Assembly: GCF_002814235.1 (NCBI RefSeq)
Contig: NZ_PHSU01000033.1
Span: 1 to 64,000 of the forward strand
Source: Pseudomonas sp. QS1027
GTDB taxonomy: Bacteria; Pseudomonadota; Gammaproteobacteria; Pseudomonadales; Pseudomonadaceae
Length of the DNA: 64,000 bases
Direction: 5' to 3'
Part shown: piece after piece, positions 44,080 through 52,967 of the stretch
Layout: each line of letters begins with the position of its first letter
Position numbering within the stretch: position 1 is the stretch's first letter
Program-made: the position numbers and the translations under genes
Notes under the pieces: model-generated
Told to the model about the DNA's origin: nothing
The model's input: the letters and a program-made list of their open reading frames with translations, nothing else
Database searches by the model: none

Positions 44080-44781
44080 ATGACTGATCTTTCCGAGTTC
44101 ACCATCACGCATAAATGGCCTGCACAACATCCAGACCGTCTCCAGCTCTATTCGTTGCCTACGCCCAACGGCGTCAAGGTCTCGATCCTGCTCGAAGAGC
44201 TGGGCCTGCCCTATGAAGCACACCTGGTCAGTTTCTCTACCAATGACCAGCTGACGCCGGAATTCATGGCGTTGAACCCCAACAACAAGATCCCGGCCAT
44301 CATCGACCCCAATGGTCCCGACGGCCAGCCGCTGCCGTTGTTCGAGTCCGGGGCGATCCTGATCTACCTGGCCGAGAAAACCGGGCGTTTCATGTCCAAG
44401 GACCTGGCGCGGCGCTATGAAACCATCCAGTGGGTGATGTTCCAGATGGGCGGTATCGGGCCGATGTTCGGCCAACTCGGGTTCTTCAATAAATTCGCCG
44501 GCAAGGACTACGAGGACAAGCGCCCGCGCGACCGTTACGTCGCCGAGAGCAAGCGCCTGCTGGGTGTGCTTGACCAACGCCTGGAAAGCCGCCGCTGGAT
44601 CATGGGCGACGACTACAGCATCGCCGATATCGCCACCTTCCCGTGGATTCGTAACCTGATCGGTTTCTACGAAGCCGGTGACCTGGTCGGCATCCAGGAT
44701 TTTCCCCATGTGACCCGCGCCCTGGAGCAGTTCGTAGCGCGCCCGGCGGTGATCAAGGGCCTGACCATTCCGTCGGCATAA
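44080..44781 (+). CDS. Nu-class glutathione S-transferase / disulfide-bond oxidoreductase (YghU/YfcG-like)
   Basis: A 233-residue GST-fold protein. The N-terminal thioredoxin-like domain has SLPTPNGVKVSILLEELGLPYE and NPNNKIPAIID, and the ESGAILIYLAEKTG element binds glutathione. The C-terminal helical domain has DDYSIADIATFPWI. The Asn/Thr-rich NGVKVS motif is typical of the Nu class, which acts as a glutathione-dependent disulfide reductase or peroxidase. It is followed by a hairpin shared with the convergent tetR. Confidence 0.87.
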   Translation: MTDLSEFTITHKWPAQHPDRLQLYSLPTPNGVKVSILLEELGLPYEAHLVSFSTNDQLTPEFMALNPNNKIPAIIDPNGPDGQPLPLFESGAILIYLAEKTGRFMSKDLARRYETIQWVMFQMGGIGPMFGQLGFFNKFAGKDYEDKRPRDRYVAESKRLLGVLDQRLESRRWIMGDDYSIADIATFPWIRNLIGFYEAGDLVGIQDFPHVTRALEQFVARPAVIKGLTIPSA

Positions 44782-44819
44782 GAAGATCGCAGCGCACTCT
44801 CACCCAGGAAGCACAGGGG

Positions 44820-44844
44820 AACTGCCGAAGGATCTTCGGCAGTT
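44820..44844. terminator. Hairpin between convergent gst and tetR
   Basis: AACTGCCGAAG (44820-44830), a GAT loop and CTTCGGCAGTT (44834-44844) form an 11-bp perfect stem, followed by TTC. It lies 2 bp from the tetR stop. The T-run is short, so it is a modest bidirectional terminator. Confidence 0.65.
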
Positions 44845-44845
44845 T

Positions 44846-45466
44846 CTACAGTGAGTCCAGATGTTGGCCCAGCATGTTTTTGAATGTCTGGACGACGCCC
44901 TCGGCGATCTCGGCGGACTCGCGGGCCTTGAGCGATACGGCGATTTTCATCAGCTCCAGCAGCATCACCGCCGTCAGTGCGTGGCGCTCGGCCGGCAGTG
45001 GCGGTTGTGCCTGGGCCAGCAGCCCGGTCAGCAGCGAGAGCAAGCCTGAACGCGTTGCGGCCTTGGCTTTCTTGTCGATATCGCGCCGTTCGGCCAGGGC
45101 GATGAACGCCGGATTTTCCTCCAGAAAGAGCGACAACTCCTCCAGTATCCGCTCGGCTATCTGCCGTGGGCTCAGGCCGGCTGCCTGTTGCGCCAGGCTT
45201 TCGAGCCGGCCCCGCAGCACCTCCAGTTGCGCGCCGTGGAGGGCCTGGGCCAGCAACGCCTTGGTGGGGAAGTATTGGTACAGCGAGCCAATCGACGCCT
45301 GGGCCTGGGCGGCCACTTCGGTCATGGTCGCCGCGTCATAACCCTGCTCGGCAAAGACCCGGGCGGCGGCCGCCATCAGCTCGGCCACGCGCTGCTTGCC
45401 GCGTTCCAGGCGCGGCGTGTGGATGCTGACATTTTTTTTACTTGAAGTTTGTGAGGGCATCCTCAT
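44846..45466 (-). CDS. TetR/AcrR-family regulator
   Basis: A 206-residue TetR regulator. The HTH is ATMTEVAAQAQASIGSLYQYFPTK (about residues 45-70), with C-terminal helices of unknown ligand specificity. The ATG at 45466 lies inside the first copy of a TGAGG-N4-CCTCA dyad, and an ATG two codons later is an alternative. It is divergent from the isochorismatase-fold gene, whose promoter it probably represses together with its own. Confidence 0.85.
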   Translation of the reverse strand: MRMPSQTSSKKNVSIHTPRLERGKQRVAELMAAAARVFAEQGYDAATMTEVAAQAQASIGSLYQYFPTKALLAQALHGAQLEVLRGRLESLAQQAAGLSPRQIAERILEELSLFLEENPAFIALAERRDIDKKAKAATRSGLLSLLTGLLAQAQPPLPAERHALTAVMLLELMKIAVSLKARESAEIAEGVVQTFKNMLGQHLDSL

Positions 45467-45490
45467 ATCCTGATTGTGAGGCTATCCTCA
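45452..45490. promoter_or_regulatory. Two TGAGG-N4-CCTCA operators
   Basis: TGAGGGCATCCTCA (45452-45465) and TGAGGCTATCCTCA (45477-45490), each followed by TAT, are spaced 25 bp apart. They are palindromes in the divergent promoter between tetR and the hydrolase gene. The duplicate spacing suggests two TetR dimers binding side by side. Confidence 0.68.
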
Positions 45491-45563
45491 TATTCTAACC
45501 ACAGCTTCGCCGTTCGTGCTTGCCTGGTTGCGCAAGCCGACGCTCGTCGATCAGGAGATCATC

Positions 45564-46151
45564 ATGTCGCTTACGCTCGATCCTCGTACCTGTGCCCTCG
45601 TGATCATCGATCTGCAGCAGGGGATCATGGCCATGCCGGTTGCGCCTCACACCTCGCAAGCCGTCGCCGAACGGGCCGCGCGGCTTGGTGAACACCTGAC
45701 CCAGGCGGGTGGTTTGGTGGTCGCCGTGCGTGTGGGTTTCGCCAGCGACTACGCTGACAAACTCAATCAGCCGGTGGATATGCCGATGGCCGTGCCACCG
45801 GGTGGGCTGCCGGAAGACTGGGCGCTGCTGACCCCTGCGATCGCCGCTTTGAATGCACCAGTGCAGATCACCAAGCGCAGCTGGAGCGCCTTCTACGGCA
45901 CCGAGCTGGACCTGCAATTGCGTCGTCGCGGGATTACCACTGTGATTGTCTGCGGTATCGCCAGCAACTCCGGCGTCGAGTCCACCGCCCGGGATGCCTG
46001 GCACCACAACTACGCCGTGGTGATTGCCGAGGACGCTTGTGCGGGCCTTGGCGAAGACACCCATCGTTTCTCCATGGAAAAGGTCATGCCGCGCATTGCC
46101 CGGGTTCGCTCGACCCAGGCGCTGATCGAGGCACTGCCCATCCGTTGCTGA
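45564..46151 (+). CDS. Isochorismatase-fold hydrolase (YcaC-like)
   Basis: A 195-residue cysteine-hydrolase-superfamily protein. Asp in LVIIDLQQG and Lys in ITKRSWSAFYGTELD are present. The usual nucleophile position is Gly in CGIASNSGVESTARDAW, as in vinyl-ether hydrolases of the isochorismatase type and YcaC-like proteins, instead of Cys as in amidases. The natural substrate is unknown. The ATG at 45564 has CAGGAG upstream; an in-frame start at 45516 has no such site. It is regulated most likely by the divergent TetR. Confidence 0.83.
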   Translation: MSLTLDPRTCALVIIDLQQGIMAMPVAPHTSQAVAERAARLGEHLTQAGGLVVAVRVGFASDYADKLNQPVDMPMAVPPGGLPEDWALLTPAIAALNAPVQITKRSWSAFYGTELDLQLRRRGITTVIVCGIASNSGVESTARDAWHHNYAVVIAEDACAGLGEDTHRFSMEKVMPRIARVRSTQALIEALPIRC

Positions 46152-46991
46152 TCAGCCCAGGCGCTCGGCCAGCAGCGGCAGCAACTGTTCGCACGAGGCT
46201 GCGAACTTGAAGTCGAGCAACTCGTCGGCGCGGGTCTTGCCCAGGTTGATGGCGATCAGTGGCTTGCCGCGCTCGGCCATCAGCTTGCACAGCCGGAAGG
46301 CCGAATAGGCCATCAGCGACGAACCGATCACCAGCAACCCCGCCGCCTGCTCGGCCTTGGCCAGGGCCCTGGCGGCGGTAAGCGGGGCGACGTTTTCACC
46401 GAAGAACACCACGTCGGGTTTCAAGCGATCGCCATCGCACTGCGGGCAGCGGGGCACTTGAAAGCGCGACTCGAAGGCGGCGTCCAGCAGGGTGTCGCCG
46501 TCGGGCGCCTGGACCGCCTCGACCCCCGCGAGATAAGGGTTCTGCGCCTCCAGCATGAGCTGGACGGCATCGCGCTCCAGACGGGCGCCGCAATCCAGGC
46601 ACAGGACCTTGTGCAGGCTGCCATGCAGTTCGATTACATCGTGACTGCCGGCCTGCTCATGCAAGGTGTCGACGTTCTGGGTGATCAGGCCGCTGAGGTG
46701 ATGTTGCGCCTGCAGGCTGGCCAACGCCCGGTGGGCGGCATTCGGCCGGGCCATGCGCACCCGTGGCCAACCGAGCATGGCCCGGGCCCAGTAGCGACGC
46801 CGGGCCTGAGGCGAGCCGAGGAACTCCTGGATCATCATCGGCGGTTTACCCCTGCGCACGCCGTCGCTGTCGCGGTAGTCCGGGATGCCGGAAGAGGTGC
46901 TGATACCGGCACCGGTGAGCACCAGAAAGGGCTGCTCGGCCATCAGTGGCAAGAGCGTTTCCAGGGCCGCGCTGACCTGCGGATCGGGCAT
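46152..46991 (-). CDS. SIR2-family NAD-dependent protein deacylase
   Basis: A 279-residue sirtuin. LTGAGISTSSGIPDYRD (from about residue 25) is the NAD-binding motif, TQNVDTLHEQAG holds the conserved QNVD, ELHGS the catalytic His, and two Cys pairs (CLDCG and CPQCDG) bind zinc. It removes acyl groups from lysines, producing nicotinamide, which the PncA pathway at 3216 could recycle. It ends right at the stop of the convergent hydrolase gene. Confidence 0.92.
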   Translation of the reverse strand: MPDPQVSAALETLLPLMAEQPFLVLTGAGISTSSGIPDYRDSDGVRRGKPPMMIQEFLGSPQARRRYWARAMLGWPRVRMARPNAAHRALASLQAQHHLSGLITQNVDTLHEQAGSHDVIELHGSLHKVLCLDCGARLERDAVQLMLEAQNPYLAGVEAVQAPDGDTLLDAAFESRFQVPRCPQCDGDRLKPDVVFFGENVAPLTAARALAKAEQAAGLLVIGSSLMAYSAFRLCKLMAERGKPLIAINLGKTRADELLDFKFAASCEQLLPLLAERLG

Positions 46992-47088
46992 GGGGACATC
47001 TCCGGTTATCGAGCGACTGGCACGGCGGTGATAGGGCGGGGCCGGGCACGTCGTCGTGATCGAAGCTCAAGGATAGACGCAGGTGTGT

Positions 47089-47433
47089 TCAGTCGTCCCG
47101 CGTCAGCACTTCCAGCAACTCGATTTCAAAGGTCAGGTCGGCACCCGGTGCGACGAGCGAGCCCATGCCACGCTCGCCATAGGCCAGGTGCGCTGGCACG
47201 AACAACCGGCGCTTGCCACCGACTTTCATTCCCATCAGGCCGATGTCCCAGCCCTTGATCACCCGGCCGCTGCCGATCACGCACTGGAACGGTTTGCCAC
47301 GGCTGTGGGACGAGTCGAACTCGCTGCCATCCTCGAGCGTGCCGCGGTAGTGCGTGGTGATCAGCGCGCCCTTGACCACGGCCTTGCCGTCGCCTTCCAG
47401 CAGGTCGGTCACCTGCAATTCAGTGTTGCTCAT
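47089..47433 (-). CDS. FKBP-type peptidyl-prolyl isomerase
   Basis: A 114-residue single-domain FKBP. LITTHYRGTLEDGSEFDSS, FQCVIGSGRVIKGWD, GMKVGGKR and the YGERG loop cover the active site. It has no signal peptide and so acts in the cytoplasm on protein folding. The start overlaps the Rrf2 stop by 4 bases (ATGA), so the two are co-transcribed. Confidence 0.92.
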   Translation of the reverse strand: MSNTELQVTDLLEGDGKAVVKGALITTHYRGTLEDGSEFDSSHSRGKPFQCVIGSGRVIKGWDIGLMGMKVGGKRRLFVPAHLAYGERGMGSLVAPGADLTFEIELLEVLTRDD

Positions 47434-47915
47434 GATTTCTCCAGGGTCGGTAGCCCATGCAGGATTTCCAGATCGGGGTTTTCCAGGCGTTTCTGCGCCA
47501 GGCGCCGGTCGAAATCACTCGCCAGCTCGGCCAGGGTCACTTGCCCCAGGCGCGTGATCAGCAACGCTTCGGCCTCCTGCAGGACATCGGTGAGGCGGGC
47601 GTTGACCGCCTGTTCCACCAGGCACTGCGGTTCTTCCCGCGACAGGCCCATGGCAAACACCTCGGGCGCGCCAAGGGCCCGATGGATATCCAGCAAGGTG
47701 ATTTCACTCAGGGGCCGGGACAGGGTCCAGCCGCCGCCGTGGCCTTTTTCCGAGTGCACATAACCGTGATCCCGCAGCCCGGCCATGGTCCGACGGACCA
47801 CCACCGGGTTGGTGCGCAGCATCTGCGCGATGGTCTCGGAGGTGGTGCGCTGCATGTGCTGATCCATATGGATCAGCACATGCAGCATGCGGGAGAGGCG
47901 ACTGTCGTTGCGCAT
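47430..47915 (-). CDS. Rrf2-family transcriptional regulator (YwnA-like)
   Basis: A 161-residue Rrf2 protein. It begins MRNDSRLSRMLHVLIHM at 47915, preferred over a TTG at 47957. The winged helix has TSETIAQMLRTNPVVVRRTMAGLRDHG, then GHGGGWTLSRPLSEITLLD. The three clustered cysteines of Fe-S-binding Rrf2 proteins (IscR, NsrR) are missing; only one Cys (PQCLV) is seen, so it may sense oxidants or another ligand by a different mechanism. It is divergent from the flavoprotein gene with palindromes between. Confidence 0.85.
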   Translation of the reverse strand: MRNDSRLSRMLHVLIHMDQHMQRTTSETIAQMLRTNPVVVRRTMAGLRDHGYVHSEKGHGGGWTLSRPLSEITLLDIHRALGAPEVFAMGLSREEPQCLVEQAVNARLTDVLQEAEALLITRLGQVTLAELASDFDRRLAQKRLENPDLEILHGLPTLEKS

Positions 47916-47967
47916 TGAGTTCTTCGTTTCAGCGTATTCAGGTGGCAGATATAGCAAAACCGACTCT

Positions 47968-48014
47968 CCGTAACAAGATGAGTTACGGGAGTTGACGCGG
48001 AGGTGTTACGTAAC
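47968..48014. promoter_or_regulatory. Palindromic GTAAC/GTTAC operators between rrf2 and flavoprotein genes
   Basis: CCGTAAC-N7-GTTACGG (47968-47988) is a perfect 7-7-7 dyad, and GTTACGTAAC (48005-48014) is a perfect 10-bp palindrome. Both share GTAAC/GTTAC half-sites. They lie in the divergent promoter region, 40 bp from the flavoprotein start, and are probably bound by the Rrf2 regulator. Confidence 0.65.
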
Positions 48015-48055
48015 TTATAAGGTTTCGTGAGTTCAATCTACAAGGAATCCTGCTC

Positions 48056-48955
48056 ATGTCGCATTTTGTCGTGGTGGTCGGTGCCAGCTTTGCCGGGTTG
48101 TCGGCGGCCATGCAGTTGGCCCGGGCCCGTCAGCGGGTGTTGTTGATCGATTCCGGTCGGCCGCGTAATCGGTTCGCGGCGACGGCCCATGGCTTTCTCG
48201 GCCAGGACGGTCAGTCACCTCAGGCGATTCGGGACGAGGCGTTGCGTCAGTTGTTGCGCTATCCAACCGTCGAATTCGTGCAAGGGGAGGTGGTCTCGGC
48301 CCGCCAGGTCGACGCCGGGTTTGGCGTGGTGCTGGCCGATGGACGGGAAGAGTGGGCGGCCCGCTTGATCCTGGCCACCGGTTTGCGCGATGAATTGCCG
48401 GCGATTCCCGGCCTGCAGGAACGTTGGGGCAGCACGGTGCTGCATTGTCCGTACTGCCATGGTTATGAAGTCCGTGACCTGTCTTTGGGAGTGCTGGCCA
48501 CCATGCCGCTTTCCGCGCACCAGGCCGGTATGATCCCGGATTGGGGCCCGACGGTGTATTTCACCCAGGGCATCCACGAGCCCGATGCCGAGCAACTGGC
48601 CCATCTGCAAGCGCGCGGCGTGCGGATCGAACGGACCCCGGTGATCGAGTTGCTGGGTCAGGCGCCGGCACTTGAGGCGGTACGTTTGAGTGACGGTCGG
48701 CTGATCGAGGTCGAGGCGCTGTTCACCGGGCCGAAAACCCATATGGCCAGCTCGCTGGCGGAGCAACTGGGCTGCCTGTTCGACGAGGGTCCCCAGGGCG
48801 CTTATCTGCGGGTCGACGAGCGCAAGGAAACGAGTGTGCCGGGGGTGTTTGCCGCCGGTGACGCGGCCAGCCCCATGCATAACGCCACACTGGCCTCGGC
48901 GGCCGGGGTGATGGCCGGTTTCGGTGTGCATCAGTCACTGATGGCGACTCACTGA
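48056..48955 (+). CDS. Thioredoxin-reductase-like FAD/NAD(P) oxidoreductase
   Basis: A 299-residue flavoprotein. The FAD motif is VVVGASFAGLSAAMQLARA, and CPYC near residue 135 is a redox-active pair as in thioredoxin reductases. GVFAAGDAASPMHNATLASAAGVMAG closes the FAD site. The NADPH-binding GxGxxA motif is weak (GVLATMPLSAHQAG), which is common in this small subgroup. The electron acceptor is unknown. The divergent Rrf2 gene suggests redox-responsive control. Confidence 0.85.
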   Translation: MSHFVVVVGASFAGLSAAMQLARARQRVLLIDSGRPRNRFAATAHGFLGQDGQSPQAIRDEALRQLLRYPTVEFVQGEVVSARQVDAGFGVVLADGREEWAARLILATGLRDELPAIPGLQERWGSTVLHCPYCHGYEVRDLSLGVLATMPLSAHQAGMIPDWGPTVYFTQGIHEPDAEQLAHLQARGVRIERTPVIELLGQAPALEAVRLSDGRLIEVEALFTGPKTHMASSLAEQLGCLFDEGPQGAYLRVDERKETSVPGVFAAGDAASPMHNATLASAAGVMAGFGVHQSLMATH

Positions 48956-49090
48956 AGGGGCAGGGGGCTCAGGGAAGAGCCTCTGTCACACCCGACCGGG
49001 CATAAACGCATGTAGGACATGCACGTCGTCCAGGCTGCGATTTCCTGTCTGAATAGAGTATTGTGGTTGCCTGCGAAAAAAATGTCATAA

Positions 49091-49107
49091 GCCTGAGCGA
49101 TTCAGGC
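49091..49107 (+). promoter_or_regulatory. Small hairpin in the ilvE leader
   Basis: GCCTGA-GCGAT-TCAGGC forms a 6-bp stem 24 bp upstream of the ilvE ATG. The stem is short. It may tune translation or be incidental. The preceding region also has GCATGT-AGG-ACATGC at 49008-49022. Confidence 0.3.
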
Positions 49108-49131
49108 GGTTATCAGATGATTGAGGGTGCC

Positions 49132-50151
49132 ATGGGTCAGGAAAGCATTAACTGGGACAAGCTGGGTTTCGATTACGTCAAGACCGACAAGCGCTACCTG
49201 TCGTACTACCGTAACGGTGAGTGGGACAACGGTGCGCTGACCGAAGACAACGTCCTGCATATCAGCGAAGGTTCGACCGCGCTGCATTACGGCCAACAGT
49301 GCTTCGAAGGCATGAAGGCCTACCGTTGCAAGGACGGTTCGATCAACCTGTTCCGTCCTGACCAGAACGCCGCGCGCATGCAGCGCAGCTGTTCGCGCCT
49401 GCTGATGCCGCACGTACCGACCGATGTGTTTATCGAAGCCTGCAAGCAGGTGGTCCGCGCCAACGAACGTTTCATCCCGCCTTACGGCACCGGCGGCGCG
49501 CTGTACCTGCGCCCGTTCGTGATCGGCGTGGGTGACAACATCGGCGTGCGTACCGCCCCCGAGTTCATCTTCTCGATCTTCTGCATCCCGGTCGGCGCTT
49601 ACTTCAAGGGCGGCATGAAGCCACACAACTTCGTGATCTCCAGCTATGACCGTGCCGCTCCGCAAGGCACCGGCGCGGCCAAGGTCGGTGGCAACTATGC
49701 CGCCAGCCTGATGCCGGGTGCCGAGGCCAAGAAGCGCGGCTTCGCCGACAGCATCTACCTGGACCCGCTGACCCATTCGAAGATCGAGGAAGTCGGTTCG
49801 GCCAACTTCTTCGGCATCACCCACAACAACGAATTCGTCACGCCGAAGTCGCCTTCGGTCTTGCCGGGTATCACCCGTCTGTCGCTGATCGAACTGGCCG
49901 AATCGCGCCTGGGCCTGAAGGTCATCGAAGGCGATGTGCTGATCGACAAGATCGCCGACTTCAAGGAAGCCGGTGCCTGCGGTACTGCCGCGGTGATCAC
50001 GCCGATCGGCGGCATCGAGTACAACGGCAAGCTGCACGTGTTCCACAGCGAGACTGAAGTCGGTCCGGTGACCCAGCGCCTTTACAGCGAACTGACCGGC
50101 GTGCAGACCGGTGACGTCGAAGCCCCGGCGGGTTGGATCGTCAAGGTCTGA
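49132..50151 (+). CDS. ilvE: Branched-chain amino-acid aminotransferase
   Basis: A 339-residue fold-type IV PLP aminotransferase that makes valine, leucine and isoleucine from their 2-oxoacids. Lys184 in AKVGGNYAASL binds PLP, and EVGSANFFGI and GITRLSLIELAE are conserved. It starts at the ATG at 49132 with GAGGG 6 bases upstream (MGQESINWDKLGFDY), matching the length known for Pseudomonas IlvE. The ORF is open 23 codons upstream without a start signal. It is monocistronic with a strong terminator. Confidence 0.95.
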   Translation: MGQESINWDKLGFDYVKTDKRYLSYYRNGEWDNGALTEDNVLHISEGSTALHYGQQCFEGMKAYRCKDGSINLFRPDQNAARMQRSCSRLLMPHVPTDVFIEACKQVVRANERFIPPYGTGGALYLRPFVIGVGDNIGVRTAPEFIFSIFCIPVGAYFKGGMKPHNFVISSYDRAAPQGTGAAKVGGNYAASLMPGAEAKKRGFADSIYLDPLTHSKIEEVGSANFFGITHNNEFVTPKSPSVLPGITRLSLIELAESRLGLKVIEGDVLIDKIADFKEAGACGTAAVITPIGGIEYNGKLHVFHSETEVGPVTQRLYSELTGVQTGDVEAPAGWIVKV

Positions 50152-50187
50152 TACCTGTGACGGCCTGATCCGGGCAGTCTTCTGAAG

Positions 50188-50221
50188 AGCCCGACCTGAG
50201 CAATCAGGTCGGGCTTTTTTG
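50188..50221 (+). terminator. Rho-independent terminator of ilvE
   Basis: AGCCCGACCTGA (50188-50199), a GCAA loop and TCAGGTCGGGCT (50204-50215) make a 12-bp GC-rich stem followed by a run of T residues. Confidence 0.93.
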
Positions 50222-50408
50222 TGGGTGTCGCCTGGCCATCGTGTCCTGTTCACTCAAAACAATTAAATATTTATTTTAAAAAATAATTTTAAATAATGCC
50301 TATTCTTTGTAAGGTAGAGCCAATGGGTCGTCGTGGCGATGGCTGGCCCAAGGCGCCATTCACGATCGGTGCCCGTGGTTTCCCCTGACTGTTCAAAGAG
50401 GTGTGCTC
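50222..50408. promoter_or_regulatory. AT-rich upstream region of the fadE operon
   Basis: From about 50255 to 50298 the sequence is almost pure A/T (for example AATTAAATATTTATTTTAAA), in sharp contrast to the 60-65% GC surroundings. Such tracts are typical promoter or UP-element DNA and may attract MvaT/H-NS-type silencers. No clear -35/-10 pair stands out. Confidence 0.5.
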
Positions 50409-52934
50409 ATGACTTTCTGGTTGTTGCTGGCTGTGGCGGGGGCCTTGGCCCTGAGGTATCGGCAGGCGTCCGCGGGCCTGTGGTTGGCGGGCGTGCTGGT
50501 GTGGCTGGCCGGCGGTTATCTGTTCGGCGTGGTCGGGCCACTGGGCACCGCCATCGGCGTTCTGTTGCTCCTGGCCCCGGCCGTGGTGCTGGCGGTCAGA
50601 CCCTTGCGTCGGGCCTTGCTCTCGCGTCGGGCCCTGGGCCTGTTCCGCCAGATCATGCCAGCCATGTCCGATACCGAACGCGCGGCGATCGAGTCCGGGA
50701 CCGTCTGGTGGGACGCCGAGCTGTTCAGCGGCAAACCGAATTGGCAGCGCCTGCTGGGCGCCGCGCCAGCGCGTTTGAGCGCGGAGGAACAAGCCTTCCT
50801 CGACAACGAGGTGGAAACCCTCTGCGACATGGCCAATGACTGGGAAACCACCCAGGTCTGGCAGGACCTGTCGCCCCAGGCCTGGCAGTACACCAAGGAG
50901 GCCGGCTTTCTCGGCATGATCATTCCCCGCCAATACGGCGGCAAAGGCTTCTCCCACTATGCCCATTCCCAGGTGGTGATGAAGCTCTCGACCCGCTGTT
51001 CGGCGGCGGCGATCTCGGTGATGGTGCCCAATTCCCTGGGCCCGGCCGAACTGCTCCTGCATTACGGCACCGAGGCCCAGCGCCAGTACTATCTGCCGCG
51101 CCTGGCCCGTGGCGAGGACATTCCCTGTTTCGCCCTCACCAGCCCCTACGCCGGTTCCGACGCCGGGGCGATTCCCGATGTCGGGGTGGTCTGCAAGGGC
51201 ACTTTCGAAGGCCAGGAAGTGCTGGGTTTCAGCGTGACCTGGGACAAGCGCTATATCACCCTGGGGCCGATTGCCACGGTGCTCGGCCTGGCGTTCCGCG
51301 CCGAAGACCCCGACGGCCTGCTGGGCAGTCCGGGCAGCCTGGGGATTACCTGCGCGCTGATCCCCACGTCCCATCCGGGGGTGCAGCATGGTCGGCGGCA
51401 CTGGCCACTCAATGCGGTGTTCCAGAACGGGCCGACCCAGGGCAAGAATGTCTTTATTCCCCTGGAGTGGGTGATCGGCGGTCGCGAGCAGGTCGGCAAT
51501 GGCTGGCGCATGCTGATGGAGTGCCTGGCCGCCGGCCGGGCGATTTCGCTGCCCTCGGCGAATGTCGGCCTGGGCAAGGTCGCCGTGCGCGGGACCACGG
51601 CCTATGCGGCGATGCGCAAGCAGTTCGGCCTGCCCATCGGCAAGTTCGAGGGGGTGCAGGCGCCACTGGCGCGCATGGCCGGGCATCTGTATGCCTGTGA
51701 TGCGGTGCGCAAGGTTTCGGTGGCGGCCCTGGATGCCGGCGAGAAACCTTCGGTGATTTCCGCCATCGCCAAGTACCACGTGACCGAGCGGGCCCGGGCC
51801 ATTGTCAACGACGGTATGGACATCGCCGCCGGCAAGGGCATCTGCATGGGGCCGAACAACTTCCTGGCCCGGGCCTACCAGCAAAGCCCGATTGCCATCA
51901 CGGTGGAGGGCGCGAATATCATGACCCGCTGCCTGATCATCTATGGCCAGGGGCTGATTCGCTGCCATCCCTATGTGCTGCGTGAAATGGAGGCGGCCCG
52001 TCGCCAGGGCCCCGAGGGGCTGGAAGCCTTCGACAGGGCGATGTTCGGGCATATCGGCTTTGTCCTGGCCAATACCGTCCGGGCCGTGGTGCACGGGTTG
52101 ACGGCGGGCCGGCTGCTCAAGGCCCCGGCGCAAACCGAACCGGCACTGGCCCCTTACTATCGGCAGATTGAACGCCTGTCGGTGGTGCTGGCGCTGGTCT
52201 CGGATATTTCCATGGGCGTGCTGGGCGGGGCGCTGAAACGCAAGGAAAGCATCACCGGACGACTCGGCGATATTCTTTCGCAGCTCTATATCCTGTCTTG
52301 CATCCTCAAGCGCTTCGACGACGACGGCCGGCCGCGGGCGGACCTGCCGCTGGTGCACTGGGCGGCCCAGGATGCCTTGTGGCGTGCCTATGAAGCCTTG
52401 AGTGAAACCCTCGACAACTATCCTTCGAAAGCCGCCAGCCGGGTGATTCGCGGCCTGGCGTTTCCGTTCGGCATTACCTTGCGCAAACCTTCCGACCGGT
52501 TGCTGGCGGAAGTCGCCGAACTGGTGCAAACCCCTGGCGAGAGCCGCGACCGGCTGTTGGCCGACTCCTATATGCCGCAGCCGGATATCGACAAGTTGGC
52601 CTATGGTGAACTGGCGTTCCGACTGCTGCCCCAGGTGGACCTGATCGAGGCCCGCCTGAAACCGGCCGTGCGCCAAGGGCTGCTCGCGCCATTGCCGATC
52701 TCCCGCGAGGCGTTTACTCCCTGGCGGAGCAAGGCCCTGGCCGCGCAACTGATCAGCGGTGAGGAGGGCGAGCTGCTCGGGCGCTATGTTGAGTATGCCG
52801 ACCATGCGATCCAGGTGGATGATTTTCCCCAGGACTTTGGTCTGTTGGAGGCGTTGCAGCGGCGCCAGGCGCATATCGATCAGGCGGACAAGAGCCTGGG
52901 CAAGCGTCGGGTGGCCGCGGGCAACCCGGTTTAA
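50409..52934 (+). CDS. fadE: Large FadE-type acyl-CoA dehydrogenase
   Basis: An 841-residue acyl-CoA dehydrogenase of the FadE class (E. coli FadE is 814). It has an N-terminal membrane hairpin (about residues 1-75), then the dehydrogenase core with CFALTSPYAGSDAG, and a long C-terminal extension. It catalyses the first oxidation of fatty acyl-CoA. The ATG at 50409 has GAGG about 8 bases upstream; a GTG two codons earlier is in frame. It leads a five-gene operon on fatty-acid metabolism. Confidence 0.9.
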   Translation: MTFWLLLAVAGALALRYRQASAGLWLAGVLVWLAGGYLFGVVGPLGTAIGVLLLLAPAVVLAVRPLRRALLSRRALGLFRQIMPAMSDTERAAIESGTVWWDAELFSGKPNWQRLLGAAPARLSAEEQAFLDNEVETLCDMANDWETTQVWQDLSPQAWQYTKEAGFLGMIIPRQYGGKGFSHYAHSQVVMKLSTRCSAAAISVMVPNSLGPAELLLHYGTEAQRQYYLPRLARGEDIPCFALTSPYAGSDAGAIPDVGVVCKGTFEGQEVLGFSVTWDKRYITLGPIATVLGLAFRAEDPDGLLGSPGSLGITCALIPTSHPGVQHGRRHWPLNAVFQNGPTQGKNVFIPLEWVIGGREQVGNGWRMLMECLAAGRAISLPSANVGLGKVAVRGTTAYAAMRKQFGLPIGKFEGVQAPLARMAGHLYACDAVRKVSVAALDAGEKPSVISAIAKYHVTERARAIVNDGMDIAAGKGICMGPNNFLARAYQQSPIAITVEGANIMTRCLIIYGQGLIRCHPYVLREMEAARRQGPEGLEAFDRAMFGHIGFVLANTVRAVVHGLTAGRLLKAPAQTEPALAPYYRQIERLSVVLALVSDISMGVLGGALKRKESITGRLGDILSQLYILSCILKRFDDDGRPRADLPLVHWAAQDALWRAYEALSETLDNYPSKAASRVIRGLAFPFGITLRKPSDRLLAEVAELVQTPGESRDRLLADSYMPQPDIDKLAYGELAFRLLPQVDLIEARLKPAVRQGLLAPLPISREAFTPWRSKALAAQLISGEEGELLGRYVEYADHAIQVDDFPQDFGLLEALQRRQAHIDQADKSLGKRRVAAGNPV

Positions 52935-52967
52935 TGATCTTTCTCGGGTTTTTATCGGAATCTATTC

